This document shows, piece by piece, positions 40,878-49,106 of a stretch of DNA of 64,000 nucleotides; the stretch's first letter is position 1, and each line of letters starts with the position of its first letter. Origin of the DNA: Sva-07 sp963715285 (GTDB lineage: Bacteria; Actinomycetota; Acidimicrobiia; Acidimicrobiales; Ilumatobacteraceae); contig CAVQRU010000044.1 of NCBI GenBank assembly GCA_963715285.1, positions 1 through 64,000 of the forward strand, given 5' to 3'. Under the pieces are notes generated by a model that saw only the letters and a list, made by a program, of their open reading frames with translations, had not been told where the DNA came from and did no database searches. Position numbers and translations under genes: made by a program.

Positions 40878-42783
40878 GATCCTTCTTCGCCACGATGAGC
40901 GGGCCGAGGTAGTGCGGGTTGTCGACGCCGACGGCCTGTGATCCCGTCCGGCATCACGGTGGGCTTCGTCGTGCCGTCGAGGAGCGCCGTGTGCGAGCGC
41001 GAACCCGCTTGCCGGGCACGTTGCCGGTCGACAGCTGGACGTACTCCCGAAGCAGCGTCCCGGTGCCGAGGCCGCTCCCCGGGAGCGACGAGCTCATCTG
41101 CTCGCGGGTCTGGACGACCGCGATGACGTAGTAGTCGGCGCCTTCGTCCTCCGGCGTGTACGGATCGTCGGGAACGTCGTCGTGTCGGGAACGGCAACGG
41201 GGATGTACTGGCCGAGGTTGTTCGCGCCGGCCTCGCCGAGACCCGGCAGCTGTCGACGAACTTCTTGATCCCGCCCGGCGTGATGTAGCCCGAGCCCGGG
41301 GTGACCAGGTTCAGGCCGACGACGGCGCCGTAGTCGGTCGTCGCCGTGGCAGTGGCGCCAGTCCCGGCGCCCGGTGTCGGCGAACGTGACGAGCGGGTCC
41401 GAGGTGTAGCCGGCTCCGTAGGTGTCGAGGACGACAGCCTGCACCTCGAGCGTCGCCGTCGCGACGGCCGCGGTGAACGGATCGGCGTGGTTGATCTGAT
41501 CGAACTGCGTCCCGTCGCGGACCACCACGGCAGGAGCCGTCGAGTAGCCCGATCCCGGGGAGGTGACCGTCACACCGGTGACGGTCAGGAAGTCCGTCTC
41601 CACCGTGAGATCGCAGGTCGGGGTACGGCTCCGCGCACGTCGCGTATCCCTGTGCCTGGACGCCGTTCGGATCGTCCGGCAGGTCGAAGTCGACCGTGGG
41701 GAACTTGTACCCTGCGCCATTCGCGGCGATGCTCACCGCGTCGACGCCGCCGAGCACGTGGGCGGTCGCGTCGGTGGTGGCACCGCCGCCGCTGATGGTG
41801 ACGGACGGGGCCGTGTAGCCACCTCCGCCGACGTCGACGGCGACGCTGGTGACCGCACCGGAGGTCTGGACGTCGGCAGTCGCGGTCGCCCCGGTACCGG
41901 CGCCGGTGATCTCGACGGTTGCGGCCGCATAGCCGGAGCCGGGGTTCGTGATCGTCAGGCCGGTGATGGCGCCATCGGCGCCGACGGTCGCCTCCGCGGT
42001 CGCGCCGCTCCCGGCACCCGTGCCGGGCGGCGTCACGCTCGCAGCGATCGAGTAGGTGCGAGCTTGCGGGTAGATCGGGAAGGAGCCCGCGCCGAGGGTG
42101 AACACATCATTCGCGAGTGGTGCGGAGGCAGGTCCCGGATACGCGATGACGTCGGTCCCGGTCGTCACGATGTCGACCGGGATGCCCTGTCCGTACCAGC
42201 CGATGACATCGCCGTCGACCGTGTCGAACGGACCCACCGGGAACGTTGCGACCTCTCCGTGTCGATTGCGCCGGCAGCGCCGGGACGGTCAGGGCGCCAC
42301 TGTCGAAGACGACCGTGTACTCGTTCGCGGTGCCGGTGCCGGTCGGCCGGAGCACGTAGGCATGGAAGACGTTCCCTGCCGATCCTGGCTGGTTCCAGGT
42401 CGAGAAACTGGTCAGAGAACCGGTCGGCAGCGTCGCGCCCTCGACCACGCCGAACACCGTCGTGGCAGTGTCGGTCGCGTACGCACGCGGATCGAGCGGG
42501 TTCCCGACGGTGGTCTGCGCAACGGACGCGCCCGTGATCGTCACGGTCGCGTCCGGCAACGTGAGCGGGCTGTTCGCCCAGTTCGGATACGGCCCGAAGT
42601 AGTGGGGCACCTTCGCTCGTCGATGGCTGACGTCGGCGCCGCGCCGATGAATGCCGGGATCGACACCACGGTCAACGCCCCGATCACGGCGAACACGAGG
42701 CAGGCCGCGATCAAGTTCCTCGTGTGAGACCCGCCCATCGCCCGATGTGCCTGTCCTGTTCCGATTTCCGACATCTCTCGCAC
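40850..42783 (-). pseudogene. Frameshifted 5' part of the multicopper oxidase gene
   Basis: The minus strand encodes a continuous protein only if about nine one-base shifts are allowed (near 42612, 42257, 41620, 41376, 41253, 41177, 40998, 40943 and 40850). Pieces in order: a signal peptide (SHTRNLIAACLVFAVIGALT), VPHYFGPYPNWANSPLTLPD, WYGQGIPVDIVTTGTDVIAY, six repeats around GSGY/GAGY (NPGSGYAAATVEI, GGGGYTAPSVTI, NGAGYKFPTVDF, SPGSGYSTAPAVVV, YGAGYTSDPLVTF, TPGSGYITPGG), GANNLGQYIPVAVPDTTTFP, EDEGADYYVIAVVQTREQMS, and VDNPHYLGPLIVAKKDRAVR leading into the oxidase. No stop codons occur within the pieces, so recent damage or sequence error is likely. Confidence 0.8.
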
Positions 42784-42962
42784 CTCCGAGTCATCGTCCG
42801 CACGGAGCGAACGTCGTCTTCAAGGAGATTCAAGGACACCCATCTGCATGGGGCATCAACGCTGGCTCAACAGTCGATCAACGCGAACTCACCACCCGCG
42901 CGTCGGCAGCCACCTCACGTGGCACCTTCGTCGAGACGTCGACGCAGCGTGGTCGTGTCACC

Positions 42963-43733
42963 TCAGGGATCGAACCGATAGCCGACGCCGCGCACGGTAA
43001 CCAGACGCTTCGGTGTCGACGGGTCGACCTCGACGTGTCGCCGAAGCCGATGGATGTGTTCGGTCACCGTCGACGGGTCCTGCCACCCGGGCTCGGTCTC
43101 CCACACCTGGCGGAGAAGTTGCTCGCGAGTGAACGCCTGGCGAGGCGACCGGGCGAGATAATGGAGCAGGTCGAACTCGCGGTTCGTGAGCGGCAGCGGC
43201 TCACCGTCACGCCTCGCCACCATCGCGTGACCGTCGATCTCGAGATCTCCGACCGTGATGATGTGATCGGTCACGACCTCGCTCGACGGCGGCGGTGCGC
43301 TTCGCCTCAGGACGGCGTGCACGCGGGCCACCAGCTCGCGCGGCAGGAACGGCTTGACGACGTAGTCGTCGGCGCCGATCTCGAGCCCGAGCACGCGGTC
43401 GGCCTCCTCGTCGGCACCGGTGACCATGATGATCGGCATGTCGTGACGCTCGCGGATCGCTCGCACGACGGTGAACCCGTCGATGCCGGGAAGACCGACG
43501 TCGACGATCACCAGGTCGATGTCGTCGCCGATGATCTGCAGGCCGTCCTCACCCGTTGCGGCCTCGGTGACGAGGAAGTTGCTGGCCTCCAGACGGACGC
43601 GCATGATGGCACGCACCTGTGCGTCGTCGTCGATGAGCAACACCGACCCGCTGGCCCCGACAACGGGGTGCGCCTGCGTCATTTCGCCACGTTCGTCGAC
43701 ATTCGGAGACCAACTCGTGACCATATCCCCCAT
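42963..43733 (-). CDS. OmpR/PhoB-type response regulator
   Basis: 256 residues. The receiver domain has LLIDDDAQVRAIMRVRLEAS (acidic pair), the phospho-acceptor Asp in DLVIVDVGLPGIDGFTVV, Thr in IIMVTGADEEADRV and Lys in YVVKPFLPRE. The winged-helix output domain follows (LTNREFDLLHYLARSPRQAF, then STVTEHIHRLRRHVE and RLVTVRGVGYRF). It is divergent, 69 bp from the histidine kinase gene, so they form a cognate pair. It lies just upstream of the oxidase gene on the same strand and may regulate it. The ATG at 43682 is an alternative start. Confidence 0.92.
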   Translation of the reverse strand: MGDMVTSWSPNVDERGEMTQAHPVVGASGSVLLIDDDAQVRAIMRVRLEASNFLVTEAATGEDGLQIIGDDIDLVIVDVGLPGIDGFTVVRAIRERHDMPIIMVTGADEEADRVLGLEIGADDYVVKPFLPRELVARVHAVLRRSAPPPSSEVVTDHIITVGDLEIDGHAMVARRDGEPLPLTNREFDLLHYLARSPRQAFTREQLLRQVWETEPGWQDPSTVTEHIHRLRRHVEVDPSTPKRLVTVRGVGYRFDP

Positions 43734-43802
43734 TGCGTCGGCGATCGAGGACCGTCTAGCGTGGTTACCTCGACTTCAGCAACATGGTTCCGGGCGGAAC
43801 AG

Positions 43803-45071
43803 ATGGCAAATGGATCAGGGGAATCCAGAGGTGCGCAGCTGTCGGGATGGCTGGCGTCCGGGCATCCGGGCACGCTTCCGCTCGACCTCGCTCTGGTGGC
43901 CGTCGCCGTCCTCACGATCGCCACCCAGGCGGTGATCGAGGGCTTTCACATCATGTTCGTCGTCCTGACCCTGGCTGCGCTGATGTTGCCGTTTCGGGGT
44001 TTCGTGATCAGGCTCGGGGTGTGGATGGCGGTGTCGACCGCCCTGCTCGTCTGGGCCATCACATCGCTCGACGTCCCCGTGAACGAACTCACCGAGCTCC
44101 CGATCCTCACCGTCGTGCTCGTCCTGGTCTTTCTCGTCGCTCGCGCTCGCGCCAGGGCGACGGCCGACAGCGAAGCCGCGAACGCCGAACTCCAGGAGCG
44201 CACCGAGCTGGAGCGTCGCGACCTCGAACGGCAACTCGAGCAGGCCCAGCGACGAGAACTGATCGGACGTGCCAGCGCCGGACTGTCGCACGACCTCCGG
44301 AACGTGTTCACCGCGATCAAGGGGTGCGCGGCGGAGGTCGAGGAGGAGACCGTGGCCGACGGCACTGCACCGCTCTCCGATCTGCAGCGGTACTGCCTCG
44401 GCGAGATCGAATCGGCCACCAACCGCGGACTCGCCATCCTCGATCAGCTCCTGTGCCTCAGCCGTCAGAACGAATCGATCCTGCAGGTCACCGACCTCGA
44501 CAACTCGATTCGCCAGCTCGAGCCACTGCTTCGTCGACTGACCCGACCGGGGGTGATCCTCCGACTCGACGTTCCCGCCACCGAATGCCTCGTTCGCATC
44601 GACCGCGTCGGGCTCAGCCAGATCCTGATGAACCTGGTGTCGAACGCCAACGATGCGATCGTCGGCAACGGCAACATCACGGTCACCGCGCGCCCCGTGG
44701 TCTCCCGGTCGGTCGGCGACGACGAGCCGGTCGCGGTGCTCACGGTCAGCGACGATGGTCGAGGCTTCACCCCCGACGAACTGTCGAGGGCCTTCGACGA
44801 CGGGTTCACGAGCAAGGGAGATGGACACTTCGGCCTCGGCCTGGCCACGGTCTGGAGGATCGTCGAACGGAACGGCGGCTCGATGCAGATCGACTCGTCG
44901 CCGAATGACGTGACCACGATCTCGATCATGTTGACCGGCCCCGGCACCACCGACACCACAGCCGACGACGAATCCGACACCGCCTCCTCGTCAGGTGTCG
45001 ACCGCCCGGCGGGTCCGCCCGTGGCCGTCACGGATCTGGCAGGGCAGCTGAGCGAGCTCGGCTCGGCCTGA
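43803..45071 (+). CDS. Membrane sensor histidine kinase
   Basis: 422 residues. About three to four membrane helices occupy residues ~27-115 (LALVAVAVLTIATQAVIEGF, VVLTLAALMLPFRGFV, LPILTVVLVLVFLVARA), followed by a coiled coil of Glu/Arg-rich sequence. The H-box is RASAGLSHDLRNVFTAIKGC, the N-box QILMNLVSNANDAIV and the G-boxes VSDDGRGFTPDELSRAF and GHFGLGLATVWRIVE. There is no large external sensor domain, so it may sense membrane or redox state. The ATG at 43803 was chosen; the frame is open far upstream but antisense to the response regulator. Confidence 0.9.
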   Translation: MANGSGESRGAQLSGWLASGHPGTLPLDLALVAVAVLTIATQAVIEGFHIMFVVLTLAALMLPFRGFVIRLGVWMAVSTALLVWAITSLDVPVNELTELPILTVVLVLVFLVARARARATADSEAANAELQERTELERRDLERQLEQAQRRELIGRASAGLSHDLRNVFTAIKGCAAEVEEETVADGTAPLSDLQRYCLGEIESATNRGLAILDQLLCLSRQNESILQVTDLDNSIRQLEPLLRRLTRPGVILRLDVPATECLVRIDRVGLSQILMNLVSNANDAIVGNGNITVTARPVVSRSVGDDEPVAVLTVSDDGRGFTPDELSRAFDDGFTSKGDGHFGLGLATVWRIVERNGGSMQIDSSPNDVTTISIMLTGPGTTDTTADDESDTASSSGVDRPAGPPVAVTDLAGQLSELGSA

Positions 45072-45093
45072 CCGCCCTGACCCACCGGCCCGG

Positions 45094-47307
45094 TCAGACC
45101 GCGGCAAGCCGCAGGAGGTCGGGCGCGACCGCGGTGTAGATCAGGTTGGCGCCGGGTTTGTAGACGTGGACTCCGTCCCATCGATAGCCGAGGTCGCTCG
45201 CGATCGCTTCGTCGCTGCACCACTCATCGGGTCCCTCGACGAATTGGACGCGTTGGTCGCCGGCTGCGAGATACGTGGCAGCGGTCTCGCGCAGCAGATC
45301 GTTCACGTGGGCGACCCGCGCGTCGTCACCTCGCTCGGGCAGCGCCCGGACGCCGGCTCCCTCCACGTCCTGTGGCCGCATGCATGCGACCTCGAGCAAG
45401 CCGACGTTGGCGCCCTCGGCGAGCATCGCGTCGATCCCCGACGCGAGGTTCGACACGAAGAGTTCGTCACCGGACGGGGTGGCGAAGCCGTAGACGGTGT
45501 CGCCGTCGACCACGTCGAACACGTCCCAGGCACCCACGACGACCAGTGCCACATCGGTACCGGACGCAGCGGCGGCCCACTCGTCCTGCCAGCCGTCACA
45601 GATCGCGAAGTTGTTGCCGAAACGCACCGAGCTGCGGATCGACCCCGAGTCGTAGACGCTGCAGCCGTCGACGCTGCCGTTGACGACGTCGGGGAAGACA
45701 CCGTCGATGCCGTCCGGGAGGTTGATCGCCAGCGCATTGGCCTGCGAGTCGCCGACGATCGCGACCCGCGCCGAGGTGGCCGGAACCACCGGACCGATCG
45801 CCGGCGTCGACACCGGGACCGTGGATGCAGTGGCGTCGACTGGCATCTCGACCGGGTCGTCGACAGCAACGGCCGGCGCTCCGGCGGTCGTGACACCGGC
45901 ATCGGTCGCGAGTTCGAACACCGCGTCATCCCCGCCTTCGAAACGATTGAACTGGTCGACGCTGACGTAGAAGATCATCACCGCACCGACGAGCACCGCC
46001 CCACCTGCGATCGGCCAGTAGGTGATCGTCGCCCGGTCGTTCCACCACCGCCCGATCACGCCGGTGCGCACCGGACCCTCGAGGAACCGGTACGACGCTT
46101 CGGCGACGACGATCGTGAGGAACATGGCCCACAGGAACGCCGCGACCGAGCCCGTGGTCGCGCCCACGACCACGAAGATCGGCCAACTCCAGAGGTAGAG
46201 GCCGTAGCTGCGCTTGCCGACCTGCACGAGCGGGGGCCAACTCATGATCCGGCGGAACCCGATGGAGGCCGGATGCACCGCCACCAGCACCGCCACCAGC
46301 GACAACACCGACACCAGCGCCATCAGCCACTGGTAGACGTAGCCCGCGGTGATCGACGCCACTGCGGCAGCGCACCCGAGCGACGCGACTGCGCCAGCGC
46401 CGAGCGGATCGAGCAGCCGACCGGCGGGAGCATCGGCAGCGTGCGCCCAACGCCAGGGACGCCAGACGAACGCTGCGCTCGCACCGAGGAGCAGACCGCC
46501 CGATCGGGTGATCGTCGACAGGTACATGTAGTTGGTGCGATCGAGGCCGTCGAAGATCGCCGGCGGACCGCCGAGCGTGGACGGCGCCCGCGACTGCATC
46601 CATGCCATGTAGACGAACGCGAGCACGGCAGCGCCGAACACGAAGCCGCCGACGATGCGGCGAGGCAGTCGGATGCGCATCAGCGCCACGAACAACAACG
46701 GCCAGATCAGGTACCACTGCTCCTCGACGGCGAGGCTCCACAGGTGCCGCAGCAGTGGTGGGTCGCCGGCGAAGTAGGGGATGTCGCCGAGGATCTGGCC
46801 CCAGTTGTTGACGTAGAAGATCGACCAGACGATGTCGCGGCGCAACTGCGACTGTTGCTCCGCGGTGCCGGCCAGCGCCGCCCACACCGCGACGGCCAGG
46901 AGCACGGCATAGAGCGCCGGGAAGAGCCGGCGCGCTCGACGCTTCCAGAACTGACCGAACGCGATGCGGTCGGTGCGGTCGTGCTCGTCGAGCAACAGCG
47001 ACGTGATCAGGAAGCCCGACACGACGAAGAACACCTCGACGCCGAAGAACCCGCCGTGCATCCACGAGAACCCACCGTGGTAGAGGAGCACGACGGCGAC
47101 CGAGAGCGCTCGCAGCCCGTCGAGCGACGGCTGATATCCCATGGTGGGCATCGGGCCGATGCGCGATGCCGGACGCGCCGAACCTCCCGAGCCGGTGGCC
47201 GAACGATCGGCCGGGGTCTCCGCCGGGCCGGCGTCGGGCAGGGTGCCGTTCGGGCCGGCGCCGTCGAGCGCTGCCGGGGCGTCGGGGGCGTCGATCGTCG
47301 TGGTCAC
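45094..47307 (-). CDS. OafA-type acyltransferase with C-terminal SGNH domain
   Basis: About 737 residues. After a cytoplasmic tail, the Acyl_transf_3 domain begins YQPSLDGLRALSVAVVLLYH with HGGFFGVEVFFVVSGFLITS and FWKRRARRLFPALYAV, and has ~10-11 membrane helices. A linker leads to an extracytoplasmic SGNH esterase-like domain with ARVAIVGDSQANALAINL (Ser), YDSGSIRSSVRFGNNFAICD, and RWDGVHVYKPG (Asp/His). It probably transfers acetyl groups to cell-wall or surface glycans. The GTG at 47307 overlaps the cysS stop (GTGA), so it is translationally coupled to cysS. Confidence 0.88.
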   Translation of the reverse strand: MTTTIDAPDAPAALDGAGPNGTLPDAGPAETPADRSATGSGGSARPASRIGPMPTMGYQPSLDGLRALSVAVVLLYHGGFSWMHGGFFGVEVFFVVSGFLITSLLLDEHDRTDRIAFGQFWKRRARRLFPALYAVLLAVAVWAALAGTAEQQSQLRRDIVWSIFYVNNWGQILGDIPYFAGDPPLLRHLWSLAVEEQWYLIWPLLFVALMRIRLPRRIVGGFVFGAAVLAFVYMAWMQSRAPSTLGGPPAIFDGLDRTNYMYLSTITRSGGLLLGASAAFVWRPWRWAHAADAPAGRLLDPLGAGAVASLGCAAAVASITAGYVYQWLMALVSVLSLVAVLVAVHPASIGFRRIMSWPPLVQVGKRSYGLYLWSWPIFVVVGATTGSVAAFLWAMFLTIVVAEASYRFLEGPVRTGVIGRWWNDRATITYWPIAGGAVLVGAVMIFYVSVDQFNRFEGGDDAVFELATDAGVTTAGAPAVAVDDPVEMPVDATASTVPVSTPAIGPVVPATSARVAIVGDSQANALAINLPDGIDGVFPDVVNGSVDGCSVYDSGSIRSSVRFGNNFAICDGWQDEWAAAASGTDVALVVVGAWDVFDVVDGDTVYGFATPSGDELFVSNLASGIDAMLAEGANVGLLEVACMRPQDVEGAGVRALPERGDDARVAHVNDLLRETAATYLAAGDQRVQFVEGPDEWCSDEAIASDLGYRWDGVHVYKPGANLIYTAVAPDLLRLAAV

Positions 47308-48660
47308 CGTCGCAGGGAGGTGCCGTCGCGTGTGGTCTCGACCGTCCATCCGGCGGCCTGCAGTTCGGCCCGGAGCGCGTCGGCCGTGGCGAAGTCCTTC
47401 GCGGCGCGCGCCGCATCGAGCGCGGCGGCGCGGTCGAGCGCGTCGGCGTCGACCTCGGACGGCACCGCGAGGTCGAGCCCGAACGTTGCAGCGATCACGT
47501 GAGCCGCCGCGGCCAGCGCCGCCGCGTCGGCAGCTCCGGCGTCGAGCGCCGCGTTCGCCCGGCGGACGGTGTCGAACAGCAGCGCGGTCGCCCTCGGCGT
47601 GTCGAGGTCGTCGTCCATCGCGGCCCGGAACTCTGCGAGCACGTCGCCGTCGGGATCGGCGGCGGCGAGCTCGGCCGTGCGAGCGGCGAACGAGTCGAGT
47701 CCGGCGAGCGCCTTGACCGCCCCGTCGATGTTGTCCTGGGTGATCTTCACCGGACTGCGGTAGTGCGACTGCAGCAGGACCATCCGGTAGGCGCGCGGAT
47801 CGTAGAGGTCGATGAGGTCGAGCAGGTTCGACACGTTGCCGAGACTCTTCGACATCTTCTCGCCTTCGGCGTCGACGACGAAGCCGTTGTGCATCCAGTG
47901 GTTGGCGAAGGTCTTCCCGAGCGCGACCGCCTGCGCGCGTTCGTTCTCGTGGTGCGGGAACCGCAGGTCCTGGCCGCCGCAGTGCAGGTCGAACCCCTCA
48001 CCGAGCAGGTCGAGGCTCATCACGACGCACTCGGAGTGCCAGCCGGGCCGACCGTCGCCCCACGGCGAGGGCCACGACGGTTCGTCGGGCTTGGAGAGCT
48101 TCCAGAGCACGAAGTCGGCCGGGTGGCGTTTGCCCTCGGCGCCGAACACCTCGCGTTCGCCGCCACCGGAGCGCATGTCGTCGAGCGACTGGTGGGCGAG
48201 CAGGCCGTAGTCGCCGACCGACTCGACCGCCATGTAGACGCCGTCGTCGGTGAGGTAGGCGTGGTCGGCGGCGATCAGCTCACCGATCATCGTCGACCAT
48301 CTCGTCGACGTAGTCGGTGGCGTGGGGCACGTCGGTCGGGCGCTCGACGTTGATGCCCGCCATGGCGTCGAACCAGATCGCCTCGCACTTCTCGGTGATG
48401 TCCTGCCAGGGGCGGCCCTCGCGCTGGGCACGCTCGATGATCTTGTCCTCGATGTCGGTGATGTTCGACACGAGGCGGACCTCGAGACCGGTCCACTCGA
48501 GGTAGCGCCGAAGGATGTCGTACACCAGCGTGGCGCGCCCGTGACCGAGGTGCGGCGGGCCGTAGACGGTGGGTCCGCACAGGTAGATGCCGACCTTGCC
48601 CGGCTCGCGAAGAGCCAGCTCGCGCACGGATCGCGTGGCGGTGTCGTAGAGGTGCAGCAC
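47304..48660 (-). CDS. cysS: Cysteine--tRNA ligase with an apparent frameshift
   Basis: Class I synthetase. The 5' part (48660 to about 48293) reads MLHLYDTATRSVRELALREP, YLCGPTVYGPPHLGHGRATL (HIGH-type motif and first zinc Cys) and SNITDIEDKIIERAQREGRP. The rest reads TMIGELIAADHAYLTDDGVY, WHSECVVMSLDLLGEGFDLH (second Cys), GGQDLRFPHHENERAQAVAL (zinc His/Glu) and KMSKSLGNVSNLL. The two lie in different frames; one extra base in ATGGTCGACGATGATCGG near 48293 explains it. CysS is normally essential and unique, so a sequence error is the likeliest explanation. It is coupled to the acyltransferase gene downstream. Confidence 0.9.
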
Positions 48661-48720
48661 GGTTCACGAGTCTACGAGTGCCATCCCGGCCCGCCCCGGC
48701 ATCATTGCCCAGCCGGTGCC

Positions 48721-49050
48721 CCCACCCCCGTTTGCGCTGCATTCCCGGTGGACCGGCTCACCCAAATCCGCACACAAACACTCCAACCCCACCCACCCCC
48801 GTTTGCGCTGCATTCCCGGTGGACCGGCTCACCCGAAACCGCACACAAACACTCCAACCCCACCCACCCCCGTTTGCGCTGCATTCCCGGTGGACCGGGC
48901 CACCCGAAACCGCACACAAACACTCCAACCCCACCCACCCACGTTTGCGCTGCATTCCCGGTGGACCGGCTCACCCGAAACCGCACACAAACACTCCAAC
49001 CCCACCCACCCCCGTTTGCGCTGCATTCCCGGTGGACCGGTTCACCCGAA
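48721..49050. repeat. 71-bp tandem repeat array (about 4.6 copies)
   Basis: Near-identical 71-bp units begin at GTTTGCGCTGCATTCCCGG at 48730, 48801, 48872, 48943 and 49014 (the last partial). Each holds a small palindrome CCGGTGGACCGG and ends with a C/A-rich part (CACACAAACACTCCAACCCC). Units differ at only a few positions. The array fills the gap between the divergent cysS and valS genes, ending 56 bp before the valS ATG. The unit length is not a multiple of three and all frames stay open, so it is not a gene. Confidence 0.95.
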
Positions 49051-49106
49051 CTGTCACGCAAACCACCGGGGGAGGGTCAGGGGGCGAGTGGATAGCCTCG
49101 GCGACC

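Noticed and set aside
42651..43802. N-terminal extension of the histidine kinase
   Set aside because: This part is antisense to the response regulator gene and has no kinase features; the membrane segments start after the ATG at 43803.
48721..49050. 71-bp repeats as a CRISPR array
   Set aside because: The units are contiguous and nearly identical throughout; there are no unique spacers and no cas genes.
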